This document shows positions 1 through 10,268 of a stretch of 64,000 nucleotides of DNA, in pieces (positions within the stretch are counted from its first letter, which is position 1; the number at the start of each line of letters is the position of its first letter). Below the pieces are notes generated by a model. It worked only from the letters and a program-made list of their open reading frames with translations, was not told the origin of the DNA and ran no database searches. A program made the position numbers and the translations under genes. Source of the DNA: Oceanospirillum sanctuarii (GTDB taxonomy: Bacteria > Pseudomonadota > Gammaproteobacteria > Pseudomonadales > Halomonadaceae); contig NZ_MTBA01000004.1 in assembly GCF_002150805.1 (NCBI RefSeq), positions 620,001 through 684,000 of the forward strand, read 5' to 3'.

Positions 1-1033
1 CAATCAGAATGATAGGGCCGTCAACCCCCAGACCATTCAGTGCGGCAACGGTTGCACCAACATTGGTGCCTTTGGAGTCATCGATATACTTAACGCCATC
101 ATGTTCGTGCACCAGCTGACAGCGGTGATCCAGCCCCTGGAAATCTTTCAGGGCTTCCAGCATCGCTGCCATAGGAATACCTGCGCCCTGCCCCAAAGCC
201 AGTGCAGACAACGCATTGATCTGACCATGACGACCACTTAATGAGATCTCATCAACAGTAATCAGCAGCTCATCACCCTGAGCAAGCCACAGCTTGCCCT
301 CATGAGAACACAGGCCAAACTGACCGTCTTCCGGCTGATCCAGACCAAAGCTTACCAGTCCGCTCTTAAACTCATGCACCGGTAGAGTTGCTTCATCCTC
401 GCGATTGGTTACCGCAAGCTTGCAGCCGGTGTAGATACGCTGCTTCGCGAGGCCATACTCCAGCATATCCGGATAACGATCCAGATGGTCAGCACTTAAA
501 TTCAGAATGGTTGCCGCCTGAGCACGCAGGCTATGAGTGGTTTCAAGCTGAAACGAGGAAAGCTCAAGCACATATAGGGCTTTTTCACCCTCAGCCAGAA
601 GATCAAGTACCGGCAGGCCAATATTGCCGCCAACACCAACATCGATTCCGGCTTTTTTCGCCATGTGGCCGACAAGGCTGGTCACGGTACTTTTTGCATT
701 GGATCCGGTGATCGCGATAACAGGAGCAGAAACTTCGCGGGCAAACAGCTCGACATCACCAATGACAGGAACCCCCGCATCCATCGCTTTGGCAATGGCT
801 GGTTCACTGATCGCAATCCCCGGGCTGACCACCAGCTGCGAAGCTTCGCAAAGCAGTCCCGCATCCAATGGTCCAAGCCAGAGCTCGACATCAGGAAATT
901 CCTGCTCGATCTCAGCCAGCCCCGGAGGATTAAAACGTGTATCCGCAATAGCGAAACGCTCTCCCTTGCTTGCCAGATAACGGGCACAGGACACGCCAGT
1001 CTGACCTAAACCTATCACTACGCTATGGGACAC
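1..1033 (-). CDS. murD: UDP-N-acetylmuramoylalanine--D-glutamate ligase, 3' part cut off by window edge
   Basis: MurD adds D-glutamate to UDP-MurNAc-L-Ala in the cytoplasm, the second amino-acid step of peptidoglycan precursor synthesis. I translated the reading frame open from the window edge to a GTG at 1033, giving about 344 residues. GAGAGGA lies about eight bases before that GTG, and an upstream ATG in another frame soon hits a stop. An N-terminal Rossmann-like segment (VVIGLGQTG) is followed by the ATP loop at residues 110-116, TGSNAKS, where alanine replaces the glycine common in Mur ligases; I believe this occurs in pseudomonad MurD. The Mur-ligase motif LNLSADHLDRY follows. It lies downstream of mraY in the division cluster. 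Identity is secure; the C-terminal domain is outside the window. Confidence 0.95.
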   Translation of the reverse strand, partial: MSHSVVIGLGQTGVSCARYLASKGERFAIADTRFNPPGLAEIEQEFPDVELWLGPLDAGLLCEASQLVVSPGIAISEPAIAKAMDAGVPVIGDVELFAREVSAPVIAITGSNAKSTVTSLVGHMAKKAGIDVGVGGNIGLPVLDLLAEGEKALYVLELSSFQLETTHSLRAQAATILNLSADHLDRYPDMLEYGLAKQRIYTGCKLAVTNREDEATLPVHEFKSGLVSFGLDQPEDGQFGLCSHEGKLWLAQGDELLITVDEISLSGRHGQINALSALALGQGAGIPMAAMLEALKDFQGLDHRCQLVHEHDGVKYIDDSKGTNVGATVAALNGLGVDGPIILI

Positions 1034-1170
1034 TTTGCCATCCTCTCAGTCACAGTCTGCGGCCAAACTTTTCGTTATGACCTGCCGTTTATAGATCTTC
1101 GCGTATCAACCTCCTGTTAATACGCATTAACTCAATACGTTTTTTTGCCGTAAATTCTTTATTGATGCAA

Positions 1171-2253
1171 TTAACGCAGCTTCAGGGTCGCAAGGCCGAT
1201 CAGGACCAGTACAACGGTGATGATCCAGAAGCGAACGATAACACGAGGTTCCGGCCAGCCTTTCAGCTCAAAATGGTGATGAATCGGAGCCATACGGAAA
1301 ATCCGTCGCCCTGTCAGCTTAAAGGAAGCCACCTGCAGAATAACGGAGACCGTCTCCATCACAAAGACACCGCCCATGATAAACAGCACTATCTCCTGAC
1401 GCACGATAACCGCCACAACGCCCAGTGCTGCACCTAGTGCCAGAGCACCTACATCACCCATAAAGACCTGAGCCGGATAGGTGTTAAACCACAGGAAACC
1501 AAGGCCCGCACCCGCAATAGTGGCACAGAACACCAGAAGCTCACCGGAACCGGCAATATAAGGAATTTTCAGGTAGGTTGAAAACTCGGTATTACCCGAG
1601 GCATAAGCAAACACACCCAATGCCGAAGCCACCATCACCGTCGGTAGAATCGCCAGGCCGTCCAGACCATCGGTCAGGTTAACCGCATTACTGGTACCCA
1701 CAATCACAAAGTAGGTCAGCACGACAAAGAAGATGCCCATTTCCCAGCTGAAGTCTTTCAGGAAAGGCAGAATCAGAGAGGTCTCAGCAACTGTTGGCGC
1801 GGTCTGAAACAGGAAAATAGCCGCACCGAAACCCGCGACCGACTGCCAGAAATACTTCCACTTAGCCGGCAAACCACGGGAGTTCTTCTCAACCACCTTA
1901 CGGTAATCATCCACCCAACCTACGGCACCAAACATCAGAGTTACAACCAATACAACCCAGACATAACGATTGGTTAGATCACCCCACAGCAAGGTACTGA
2001 TCGCAATAGAGCTGATAATCAGAGCGCCGCCCATGGTTGGCGTACCGCTTTTGCTCAGGTGGCTCTGAGGGCCATCATCACGTACCGCCTGACCGATCTG
2101 AGCCGACACCAGCTTGCGGATCATCCAGGGACCTAAAAACAGGGAAAGAGCCAGCGCGGTCAGAACACCCAGAATGGCCCGTAAAGTCAGATAGTTAAAA
2201 ACAGAAAAAGCGCTGTAATAGTGAGACAGCCAATCGGCAAGAATCAGAAGCAT
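1171..2253 (-). CDS. mraY: Phospho-N-acetylmuramoyl-pentapeptide transferase
   Basis: MraY transfers phospho-MurNAc-pentapeptide from UDP to undecaprenyl phosphate, making lipid I on the inner face of the cytoplasmic membrane. The 360-residue length is exactly typical. Family signatures visible are [13 protein letters not shown] near residue 65, the aspartate pair in GWVDDYRK, the [10 protein letters not shown] motif, and [13 protein letters not shown] near the C-terminus with its histidine cluster. About ten hydrophobic segments are evident. It lies between murF and murD; 131 bases separate it from murF, so it is spaced rather than translationally coupled. Confidence 0.98.
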   Translation of the reverse strand: MLLILADWLSHYYSAFSVFNYLTLRAILGVLTALALSLFLGPWMIRKLVSAQIGQAVRDDGPQSHLSKSGTPTMGGALIISSIAISTLLWGDLTNRYVWVVLVVTLMFGAVGWVDDYRKVVEKNSRGLPAKWKYFWQSVAGFGAAIFLFQTAPTVAETSLILPFLKDFSWEMGIFFVVLTYFVIVGTSNAVNLTDGLDGLAILPTVMVASALGVFAYASGNTEFSTYLKIPYIAGSGELLVFCATIAGAGLGFLWFNTYPAQVFMGDVGALALGAALGVVAVIVRQEIVLFIMGGVFVMETVSVILQVASFKLTGRRIFRMAPIHHHFELKGWPEPRVIVRFWIITVVLVLIGLATLKLR

Positions 2254-2384
2254 CTGTAGGTTATTTCCCTGGTTATGCCCTCTTCGGGGCTCTTCGTTAT
2301 CAGTTTTATGTTCACCGGATCAGCCTGAACCTAACCCGGTTACTCCATGTTTTCATTCGGAATCGTCAAGGGTGCTTAAGCAGC

Positions 2385-3785
2385 CTACTCAGAGGGACAG
2401 AGGGCGTTAACCACCTCTTCCATCCGCGAACTACGTGAACCCTTCACCAGCACCGTGGTTTCCGGTGTCAGCAGTGCTGCCACCGCCTCGGCCAAAGCCT
2501 CCTTATCGGAGAAGTGCCGTGCCCCCTCACCAAAAGCTCTGGCGGTATGTTTGGTCAACGTACCTGCGGTAAACAGATAATCCACCCGTTTTTCCCGTGC
2601 ATACTCACCCAGTGCCGAGTGCGCTGAAATCGAGTCATCACCCAGCTCACCGATATCACCCAGCACCAGAATATGCTGTCCGACATAATCCATCAGGGTA
2701 TCAATCGCCGCCCGCACCGATCCGGGGTTGGCATTGTAACTGTCATTGATAATCCGCGACTGTTTAAAGCCAGTAACGGTTTGCAAACGTCCGCTCACAC
2801 CGGAAAAAGCCTGCAATCCCTGTGCAATCACCAGAAGTGTCAGCCCCAGCTGTAAAGCCGCAGCAGATGCCGCCAATGCATTACTGACATTATGCTTGGC
2901 CGGCACATTCAGTTGAACCGGCTGGACAGCATCCTGATAACAGAGATCAAAGCAGTAACCTGCCAGATGGCCGCTTTCAGCAGAAGACTGAATATTACGC
3001 GCAACCAGATTATCAGCTACCAGTTCAGGATCACCAGTTTCCGGTTCCAGGCCATAGCCGGTCAGCACTCGCTCACCCGCCAACTGCTGCCAGTATCCCG
3101 CAAAGTTATCATCGTGGTTAATCACCACACGACCCTCAGCAGCAAGAGCAGAGATCAGTTCACCCTTGGCCTGAGCGATATTCTGCATCGAGCCGAATTC
3201 ACCCAGATGAGCACCGGTCACATTGAGCACCACGCCCACATCCGGCTTAGCCAGACGGGCGCAATAATCAATTTCACCCAGATGATTGGCTCCAAGCTCA
3301 ATCACGGCAAATTTGTGCTCAGGGGAAAGCCTTAAAAGTGTCAGCGGCACGCCAATATCGTTATTGAAGTTACCTGCGGTAATCAGCACAGAATCGGTAT
3401 CAGAAGCTGTCGCCAGAATAGAGCCCAGCATCTCTTTAACCGTGGTTTTGCCACTGTTGCCTGTAATGCCCACAACCGGCCCCTGAAACAGCTCCCGGTT
3501 GAACAGTGCAATTTGTCCCAGCGCAATACGGGTATCATCAACGCACCATTGTGGCAGATCGATATCCGGCTGGTATTCACTGACCACCAAACCTGCAGCA
3601 CCCTGTTCGGCCGCCTGCGCACAGAAACGGTGACCATCGAACCGGTCACCCTTGAGGGCAAGAAAGACTCTACCGGCAAGATCTGTACGGGAATCAGTTT
3701 CCAGCTGAGTGAAACTCAATCCGTCACCATAGCAGGTGCCGCCAAAGCGTTGCTGGAGCTCACTGAATGAGAGCGCACGCATCAT
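2385..3785 (-). CDS. murF: UDP-N-acetylmuramoyl-tripeptide--D-alanyl-D-alanine ligase
   Basis: MurF adds the D-Ala-D-Ala dipeptide to complete the UDP-MurNAc pentapeptide. The protein is 466 residues with a MurF-type N-terminal domain (DSRTDLAGRVFLAL), an ATP loop GITGNSGKTT at residues 106-115, the ELGANHLGEI motif, and NDSYNANPGS, a diagnostic MurF signature. Its ATG overlaps the TGA of murE, so the two are probably translationally coupled. A second in-frame ATG follows immediately, so the exact start is uncertain by one codon. Confidence 0.97.
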   Translation of the reverse strand: MMRALSFSELQQRFGGTCYGDGLSFTQLETDSRTDLAGRVFLALKGDRFDGHRFCAQAAEQGAAGLVVSEYQPDIDLPQWCVDDTRIALGQIALFNRELFQGPVVGITGNSGKTTVKEMLGSILATASDTDSVLITAGNFNNDIGVPLTLLRLSPEHKFAVIELGANHLGEIDYCARLAKPDVGVVLNVTGAHLGEFGSMQNIAQAKGELISALAAEGRVVINHDDNFAGYWQQLAGERVLTGYGLEPETGDPELVADNLVARNIQSSAESGHLAGYCFDLCYQDAVQPVQLNVPAKHNVSNALAASAAALQLGLTLLVIAQGLQAFSGVSGRLQTVTGFKQSRIINDSYNANPGSVRAAIDTLMDYVGQHILVLGDIGELGDDSISAHSALGEYAREKRVDYLFTAGTLTKHTARAFGEGARHFSDKEALAEAVAALLTPETTVLVKGSRSSRMEEVVNALCPSE

Positions 3786-5395
3786 GATTCTGTTGCTCCC
3801 CTATGCTGGGCATTCGATAACGCACCAGAAAAGCTATAACCCTCAAGAGCCAGCACCGCCTGCTCCACATCATCAAAGTGATGGCGAATGCCTTTCACTT
3901 CCTGATAGGTCTCATGGCCTTTTCCGGCAATCAGAACCACATCTTCCGGTGAAGCACTATTAATCGCACGACGAATCGCTTCAGCACGATCAACCTGAGA
4001 GAAAGTGGCTGGTTTCAGCAAACCCTGCTCAACCTGAGCCAGAATGTGAGTCGGATCTTCACTGCGTGGATTATCACTGGTTACCACAACTTCATCGGCT
4101 AGTCGGGAAGCCACTTCCGCCATAAGCGGGCGCTTACCGGCATCCCGGTCACCGCCACTACCAAAGACACACCAGAGTCGGCCCTGAATATGCTCTTTCA
4201 CCGCCAGCAGCGCATTTTCCAGCGCGTCCGGCGTATGCGCGTAATCCACGACCACCTGAGGTTTCTCAGGCTTAGCCATTTCTATGTTCTCAGAGCTCTG
4301 TTGAGTGTTTGGTTGAGAACCAGGCTGAACCAGCTGCATACGTCCGGCAACCGGCTGCACCGCTTCAAGCTGAGCCATCACATCCTGAGCATCAAAACCT
4401 AAAGCCAGAAGCGTGACCGCAGAGGCCAGAGCATTGGCAACATTAAAGCGCCCCAATAACGGCAGCTGCAGATCAAAGCGTCCCCAGTGACCATCAAGGG
4501 TCAGGGCAAAACCACGGGAATTTGCCGAACAGGCTGCACAGTACAAGTCAGCCTTTGAGTCAGTCAGGCTGTAACGATAGATCCTAGGCCGGGACTGAGA
4601 CTGAGACTGAGACTGAGACTGAGACTGAGCGATATGCTGCTCAAGCTCAGCGCTGTATTCATCATCCGCGTTAATAACGGCATAGCGGATCGGATATTGG
4701 GTAAAGAGATGAGACTTGGCCTCACCATAAGCCGCCATGGTGCCGTGATAGTCCAGATGATCACGGCTCAGATTGGTAAAAACACCAATCTCAAAAGGTA
4801 CGCCTGCGGTACGCTGCTGATCCAGAGCGTGAGAGGACACCTCCATCGCCTGATAGCAGAACCCTTGCTGCTTCAGCTCAGACATCACCTTATGCAGCTG
4901 CACCAGATCCGGTGTGGTATGGGTAGCTGTCTGCAGATTATCCAGTGCACCGATACCCACTGTGCCGATTACCGCGGCCTTTTGCTGCAGCCCTTCCAGC
5001 ATACGTGCCAGATAATGACTCACTGAGGTCTTGCCGTTGGTGCCCGTGATACCGATCAGGTGAAGAGCGTTTTCGTTCAGCTCACCAGCTTCTCCCAGCC
5101 ACTCACCTAAACGGTGACGCAGGTGGTTTAACGCTACAACAGGAACCTGATCGATCCTGTACATCTCATCCTGATCGGATTCGAGCAAGACAAGACCTGC
5201 ACCTTCAGCGATCGCCTGAGGAATAAAATCAAGTCCGCGATGGGAAGTGCCGTTTAAAGCAACAAAAATATCACCGGATGCAACCTGACGGGAATCAATG
5301 CACAGCCGTCCAACAAGGGTCGGAAGACCTGTAAGAGCAGGAAATAGTTCTTCTACTTTTTTCTGCACCAAGGTAACAAAACGATCACTGGCCAC
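3782..5395 (-). CDS. murE: UDP-N-acetylmuramoyl-tripeptide synthetase (meso-diaminopimelate adding)
   Basis: MurE adds meso-diaminopimelate to UDP-MurNAc-L-Ala-D-Glu. I place the start at the GTG at 5395, giving 537 residues: AGGAGG lies six bases before it and the gene then overlaps the end of ftsI by 11 bases. An ATG 36 bases further upstream would add twelve residues inside ftsI. The ATP loop GITGTNGKTS spans residues 115-124, and DNPR at 441-444 is the motif that selects diaminopimelate over lysine. It is longer than E. coli MurE (495). Part of the excess is a Gln-Ser repeat at residues 257-268 from a hexanucleotide tandem repeat, and part is a polar insert around residues 358-380. Confidence 0.96.
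   Translation of the reverse strand: MASDRFVTLVQKKVEELFPALTGLPTLVGRLCIDSRQVASGDIFVALNGTSHRGLDFIPQAIAEGAGLVLLESDQDEMYRIDQVPVVALNHLRHRLGEWLGEAGELNENALHLIGITGTNGKTSVSHYLARMLEGLQQKAAVIGTVGIGALDNLQTATHTTPDLVQLHKVMSELKQQGFCYQAMEVSSHALDQQRTAGVPFEIGVFTNLSRDHLDYHGTMAAYGEAKSHLFTQYPIRYAVINADDEYSAELEQHIAQSQSQSQSQSQSRPRIYRYSLTDSKADLYCAACSANSRGFALTLDGHWGRFDLQLPLLGRFNVANALASAVTLLALGFDAQDVMAQLEAVQPVAGRMQLVQPGSQPNTQQSSENIEMAKPEKPQVVVDYAHTPDALENALLAVKEHIQGRLWCVFGSGGDRDAGKRPLMAEVASRLADEVVVTSDNPRSEDPTHILAQVEQGLLKPATFSQVDRAEAIRRAINSASPEDVVLIAGKGHETYQEVKGIRHHFDDVEQAVLALEGYSFSGALSNAQHRGATES
4593..4628. repeat. Six-copy hexanucleotide tandem repeat inside murE
   Basis: Six exact copies of GACTGA on the plus strand, read on the minus strand as alternating Ser and Gln codons within murE. 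Any change in copy number keeps the reading frame, so length variation would be tolerated. The flanking codons are not repeated. Confidence 0.97.
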
Positions 5396-7076
5396 TTGCC
5401 ACCTCCTTAGCAATATTATCAGGCGGCACATTCAGATAACGCAGCGCGTTGCCCATGATGCGACTGAAGATAGGCGCTGCAACTTCACCACCGTGATACT
5501 CTCGGCCGGATGGACTGTCCACCCAGACAATAGCGACCACTTTGGGATCTGAAACCGGAGCGATACCGGCAAATACCGCCATATATTCATATTCGTAACC
5601 GGTCGCACCCACCTTATGCACCGTACCGGTTTTACCCGCGACCCGATAACCGGGAATCGCCGCCCGGGTTCCGGTGCCGCCTTGCAGGGTTACTGTTTCC
5701 ATCATTTCAACCACACGGTTGGCGACGGATTCCGGCAGGATCTGTTCATCAGGCAGGGTGTCACCGCCTTTAATCAGGGAGACATATTTCTTCAGACCGT
5801 GATTAGCCAGTACCTGATAGGCCTGTGCCAACTGCAGGGAGGTCACCGCCAGACCATAGCCATAAGCCATGGTAGCGATTTTAGCTTTCTGCCCTTCACG
5901 GGGAGCAGTCAGGGAGCCAACCGCCTCACCGGGGAAGCCAATACCGGTTCCCTGCCCCAGGCCCATCTGCTGCAGATAGGACCAGACAGTATCGATCGGC
6001 ATCGACAACGCCATTTTTGCCACGCCCACGTTACTGGACTTGGTAATAATGGTGGTCAGATCCATCTCACCGTAGTTACGGAAATCACGGATACTCTGGT
6101 TACCCAATCGCAGATACCCCGGATTGGTATTCACCACATCGTCAGCTTTGTAATGTCCGCTGGCGATAGCAGAAGCTACCGTCAGAGGTTTAATCGGAGA
6201 GCCGGGCTCAAACAGATCGATCAGAGCACGGTTACGCAATGCGCGCAGATCGAGGGAACTACGATCATTCGGGTTGTAGGAAGGCTGATTCACCATCGCC
6301 AGCACTTCACCAGTTTCCGCATCCAGCAGCACCACAGAACCGGATTTCGCGCCGTGCTGATCCACTGCCGCTTTCAGTTCACGATAAGCCATAAACTGCA
6401 GTTTCAGATCGATGGTTAGCTGGATATTCTGGCCGGGTTCAGGCTGCCTCAGGATCTGCAGATCCCGGAACACATGGCCGCGACGATCTTTCAGCACCCG
6501 TTTTTCACCGGGCACGCCCTTAAGCGCATCATTGAAGGCCAGTTCAAGACCTTCCTGTCCTTTATCATCGATATTGGTAAAGCCCACCAGATGCGCTGCC
6601 ATCTCATGGGCCGGGTAGTAACGCTTATATTCCGGCTGTCCGTAAACACCGGTGATTTTCAGATCCAGAGCCAGATTCGCCTGATCAGGAATCATGTGAC
6701 GGCGCAGGTAGATAAAGCCTTTACCTTCGGCATCACGCATCTTTTTGTTCAGCGCTGAAACCGGCATCTCCAACACTTTAGCCAGAGCGGTACGCTGCTC
6801 TTCAGATGCTTCAAAGTGCTTAGGGTTCGCCCAAAGAGTGGTTACCGGCGTACTGACGGCCAGCGGCTCACCATTGCGGTCCTGAATCATGCCGCGGTAG
6901 CCGGGAATTGGTTCATTACGCACACTACGCGCATCGCCCTGTTCCTGCAGGAATTCACGATCCGCAATATGCAGGTGCACCATACGACCTGCCAGCAACA
7001 AAGCCGCAGCCAACAAGACAATCAGTGCAATGGGATAACGGTAGCCGATCAGAGCTGATTCTTTTCTGCGATCCAT
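5385..7076 (-). CDS. ftsI: Septal peptidoglycan transpeptidase, penicillin-binding protein 3
   Basis: FtsI is the division-specific class B penicillin-binding protein that cross-links septal peptidoglycan with FtsW. The 563-residue protein has a short cytoplasmic N-terminus, one membrane segment at about residues 12-32, a periplasmic dimerisation domain, and a transpeptidase domain. The three active-site motifs are visible: S293-P-I-K296, S347-S-N349, and K482-T-G484. Its start is immediately next to the end of ftsL and its end overlaps murE. The length matches other gammaproteobacterial FtsI proteins. Confidence 0.98.
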   Translation of the reverse strand: MDRRKESALIGYRYPIALIVLLAAALLLAGRMVHLHIADREFLQEQGDARSVRNEPIPGYRGMIQDRNGEPLAVSTPVTTLWANPKHFEASEEQRTALAKVLEMPVSALNKKMRDAEGKGFIYLRRHMIPDQANLALDLKITGVYGQPEYKRYYPAHEMAAHLVGFTNIDDKGQEGLELAFNDALKGVPGEKRVLKDRRGHVFRDLQILRQPEPGQNIQLTIDLKLQFMAYRELKAAVDQHGAKSGSVVLLDAETGEVLAMVNQPSYNPNDRSSLDLRALRNRALIDLFEPGSPIKPLTVASAIASGHYKADDVVNTNPGYLRLGNQSIRDFRNYGEMDLTTIITKSSNVGVAKMALSMPIDTVWSYLQQMGLGQGTGIGFPGEAVGSLTAPREGQKAKIATMAYGYGLAVTSLQLAQAYQVLANHGLKKYVSLIKGGDTLPDEQILPESVANRVVEMMETVTLQGGTGTRAAIPGYRVAGKTGTVHKVGATGYEYEYMAVFAGIAPVSDPKVVAIVWVDSPSGREYHGGEVAAPIFSRIMGNALRYLNVPPDNIAKEVASGQ

Positions 7077-7558
7077 CAGTCAGCCTTTCCAGAAGCATTC
7101 GAGACAGGTTGTACAGGCGTGCTTTGGCTTTGAATCGAAAGCGCCTGTTCCGCTTTCAGACTATCGGCATCCAGCACGTGAATGTTTTCCGGCTGGATCA
7201 GCTGCATCTGCAGGGACTCACGGGCAAGGGCTTCAATACGACTCGGAGAGGCCAGAGTACTGCGTTCCAGCAGCAGCTGCCCCCACTCAACATCGTAATG
7301 GCGCTGCTGTTTTTCCAGCATCTGCAACTCTGCATAAGCGAGACGATTTTCGTAAGCAGCGTAAACGACCAGCAAAGAAGAGATCAGCGTCAGCAGGCTG
7401 AAGCCGATAAAAAGACGGGCTGAATAGGAAAGAGAATCCGGCAGAAGTGCCAGAAGTTCGGAACGAACCTGAGCATAAAGCGGCTGCGCTGGCTCAGGGC
7501 GACGGGTCGCCCCTTTACCTGATGTGTCGTGTCGTGATGCTACCGGTTCCGAACTCAT
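7076..7558 (-). CDS. ftsL: Cell division protein FtsL
   Basis: FtsL is a bitopic membrane protein that forms the FtsQLB complex activating septal wall synthesis. The protein is 160 residues, longer than E. coli FtsL (121). A polar N-terminal tail of about 48 residues is followed by one membrane helix at about 49-67 and a heptad-rich periplasmic coiled coil (LAYAELQMLEKQQRHYDVEW). A C-terminal tail rich in Gln and Ser lies beyond the usual end. The start could be later within the N-terminal tail. Position between rsmH and ftsI supports the call strongly, since the family is poorly conserved in sequence. Confidence 0.92.
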   Translation of the reverse strand: MSSEPVASRHDTSGKGATRRPEPAQPLYAQVRSELLALLPDSLSYSARLFIGFSLLTLISSLLVVYAAYENRLAYAELQMLEKQQRHYDVEWGQLLLERSTLASPSRIEALARESLQMQLIQPENIHVLDADSLKAEQALSIQSQSTPVQPVSNASGKAD

Positions 7559-7618
7559 AGCATTCGCTGCTCTCTACACTAGGTTCCTGACAATTCCAAA
7601 ACAGTTGGGCGAAGCGGC

Positions 7619-8557
7619 TTAGGCCACGCGCTCCGCAACCCGCATCACCGCACTTCGGGAACGGGGATTAGCCTGTACTTCCTGCTTGGAAGGTTTAATC
7701 GCTTTACTCAGCAGTTTCAGACGAATATTCAGCTGCTCCTGAGTAAAAGGCACGCCCGGCGGCAGATGGGTATCACCCTTGGCCATATCCCGCATAAAGC
7801 GTTTTACCAGACGATCTTCCAACGAGTGGAAGCTGATCACGACCAGACGACCACCAACCTTCAGCAGATCCAGCGATTGCTGCAGGCAGATCTCAAGGTC
7901 TTCCAGCTCACGATTAATGTGGATTCGGATACCCTGAAACGCACGGGTCGCCGGATGTTTACCCTTTTCCCAGGCAGGATTCGCATCCTTAATGATCTGA
8001 GCCAGCCGACCGGTTCGCAGAATCGGTTCCTGCTTACGCTCTTCGATAATCGCACGAGCCATACGGCGGGCAAAGCGCTCTTCTCCGTAATCCTTCATCA
8101 CACGGATCAGCTCTTCTTCCGGTGCGGAATTCACCCAGTCAGCCGCTGACTGACCGGCATCAGGATTCATACGCATATCCAGCGGGCCATCATTCATAAA
8201 GCTGAAGCCACGCTCCGGATCATCCAGCTGAGGCGAAGAAACCCCCAGATCCAGCAGGATACCATCCAGCTGACCAGCCATACCTTCCTGAGCGGCAAAC
8301 TGATCCAGCTCAGCGAAAGAGCCACGGAACACTTTAAAGCGACTATCTTCGCCTTCCAGTACCTTCGCGGTTTCCAGCGCACGAGGGTCTTTATCGATAC
8401 CGTACAGCTTTCCCTGCTCATTCAGGTTCTCAAGAACGAGACGTGAGTGGCCGCCCCGACCAAAGGTGCCATCTACATAGGTGCCGGATGGCGTATGAAC
8501 CAAAGCCTCTACGGCTTCATTCAACAAAACGGTCAGGTGCTGAAAAGCTTGAGTCAT
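7619..8557 (-). CDS. rsmH: 16S rRNA (cytosine-1402-N4) methyltransferase
   Basis: RsmH (formerly MraW) methylates N4 of C1402 in the 16S rRNA decoding centre using S-adenosylmethionine. The 312-residue length is typical. The SAM-binding motif [11 protein letters not shown] lies near residue 28, and [15 protein letters not shown] and [15 protein letters not shown] are family signatures. It is the first gene of the division cluster here because mraZ is missing. No strong Shine-Dalgarno sequence precedes the ATG, and a strong hairpin lies 38 bases upstream. Confidence 0.97.
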   Translation of the reverse strand: MTQAFQHLTVLLNEAVEALVHTPSGTYVDGTFGRGGHSRLVLENLNEQGKLYGIDKDPRALETAKVLEGEDSRFKVFRGSFAELDQFAAQEGMAGQLDGILLDLGVSSPQLDDPERGFSFMNDGPLDMRMNPDAGQSAADWVNSAPEEELIRVMKDYGEERFARRMARAIIEERKQEPILRTGRLAQIIKDANPAWEKGKHPATRAFQGIRIHINRELEDLEICLQQSLDLLKVGGRLVVISFHSLEDRLVKRFMRDMAKGDTHLPPGVPFTQEQLNIRLKLLSKAIKPSKQEVQANPRSRSAVMRVAERVA

Positions 8558-8595
8558 GATGAGATCTGATTGTTGATTTGCGGTTAAACCGGATC

Positions 8596-8627
8596 AACGC
8601 CGCGCCAGAAAGCTCTGGCGCGGCGTT
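8596..8627 (-). terminator. Perfect 14-bp hairpin after rnpB, before rsmH
   Basis: A 14-bp perfect GC-rich stem with a 4-base loop lies just past the 3' end of rnpB and 38 bases before rsmH. No uridine tract follows on the minus strand, so it may act as an RNA-processing or 3'-end stabilising hairpin, or as a leaky terminator, rather than a classical intrinsic terminator. Confidence 0.7.
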
Positions 8628-8639
8628 GCAAAATGATGT

Positions 8640-9001
<362 letters not shown>

Positions 9002-9006
9002 GAGCT

Positions 9007-9035
9007 AGGATATAAGGATCACCGCCCCCAGACAA
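9007..9035 (-). promoter_or_regulatory. Predicted rnpB promoter
   Basis: On the minus strand TTGTCT and TATCCT are separated by 17 bases and end about six bases before the expected 5' end of rnpB. This fits a sigma-70 promoter. The rest of the interval to rsmI (9036-9210) shows no gene. Confidence 0.6.
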
Positions 9036-9210
9036 CCAGTTTTTGCCCATAAATCACGGGAAAAGCCCTCAAAAACCAAAGACCTGGAAACTTTTTGCTC
9101 CACAGACAACGTCCCGGAATAGCTACCGGAAAAATACAGCTTTCTGAGAACCCTCACAGCCAGAAAAAAGCCCCTCAAACCGAACAGGCCACCCTGCTAT
9201 AAAGACACGA

Positions 9211-10056
9211 TCAGGACTTTTGCAGTTCAAGCGCCTGTTGATAAAGAGCATTTTTTTTCTGCCCGGTTATCTTGGCGCAAAGTGCCGCCGCCTGCTTCAC
9301 CGGCAGATCTTCCAGCAGAACCTTAAGCACCTTCTCAGCTGAAACCGCAGCGGCTTCCTCATCCTCTTTCACAGGAGCACCTGCCACCACCAGAACAAAC
9401 TCACCACGCTGCTGGTTAGCATCTGCCTGCATCCAGGCAATAGTCTTCTCTAAGGTTCCGGTAAAAAAAGTTTCAAAGGTTTTAGTCAGCTCACGGGCAA
9501 CCGTAATCAGACGGTCTCCCCCTAAGACTTCTGCCATATCGGTCAGAGAATCGACTATACGGTGCGGGGATTCGTAAAACACCAGCGTTCGGGTTTCAGC
9601 TTCCACCTGTTGCAGCTGTTTTTTTCGACCACTGCTTTTCGCCGGCAGAAAACCTTCAAAGCAGAAGCGATCCGTCGGCATACCTGCTGCGGATAAAGCG
9701 GTCACAAGGGCGCAAGGCCCTGGCACAGGAACCACCTGAAAACCGGCATCACGTACCGCCTGCACCACATGAAACCCCGGATCAGAGATCAGGGGAGTTC
9801 CGGCATCAGAAACCAGTGCAATACTCTGCCCTGAAGACAGCTCAGCGATCACCTTTTCGATACGCTGCTGTTCATTATGATCGTGCACCGAAAACAGAGA
9901 CTTATTGATGGTAAAGTGCATCAGCAACTGACGGGTATGACGGGTATCTTCCGCTGCAATCAGATCCACGGATCGCAGAACACTTAATGCTCGCTCTGAA
10001 ATATCGGCAAGATTACCAATCGGCGTAGCAACCACGTACAATACGGACTCGGACAT
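9211..10056 (-). CDS. rsmI: 16S rRNA (cytidine-1402-2'-O) methyltransferase
   Basis: RsmI 2'-O-methylates C1402 of 16S rRNA, the same base that RsmH N4-methylates. The 281-residue protein carries the tetrapyrrole-methylase fold signature: VATPIGNLADIS at the N-terminus, AAEDTRHTRQLL near residue 35, SDAGTPLISDPG near residue 85, and VPVPGPCALVTALSAAG. Length is typical (E. coli 286). It is divergent from lpoA, as in many gammaproteobacteria. Confidence 0.97.
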   Translation of the reverse strand: MSESVLYVVATPIGNLADISERALSVLRSVDLIAAEDTRHTRQLLMHFTINKSLFSVHDHNEQQRIEKVIAELSSGQSIALVSDAGTPLISDPGFHVVQAVRDAGFQVVPVPGPCALVTALSAAGMPTDRFCFEGFLPAKSSGRKKQLQQVEAETRTLVFYESPHRIVDSLTDMAEVLGGDRLITVARELTKTFETFFTGTLEKTIAWMQADANQQRGEFVLVVAGAPVKEDEEAAAVSAEKVLKVLLEDLPVKQAAALCAKITGQKKNALYQQALELQKS

Positions 10057-10268
10057 CCTGACACCCTGTTTTATCGGTTAATATATCGATTAAAAATCGT
10101 TAGAAAACATAGAGAAAGATCAGCTCAGGCAATCTGCAAACACTAAAGTTACGACTTGTTAACTAAACATCTTTGCCTGCTGAACCATTTTCCGGCGCGT
10201 TTTATGAAAAGCGCCGGTTTAACCAAGACGATCTTGTGACCAGACGATCCTGAAATAAGAGTTTGACT

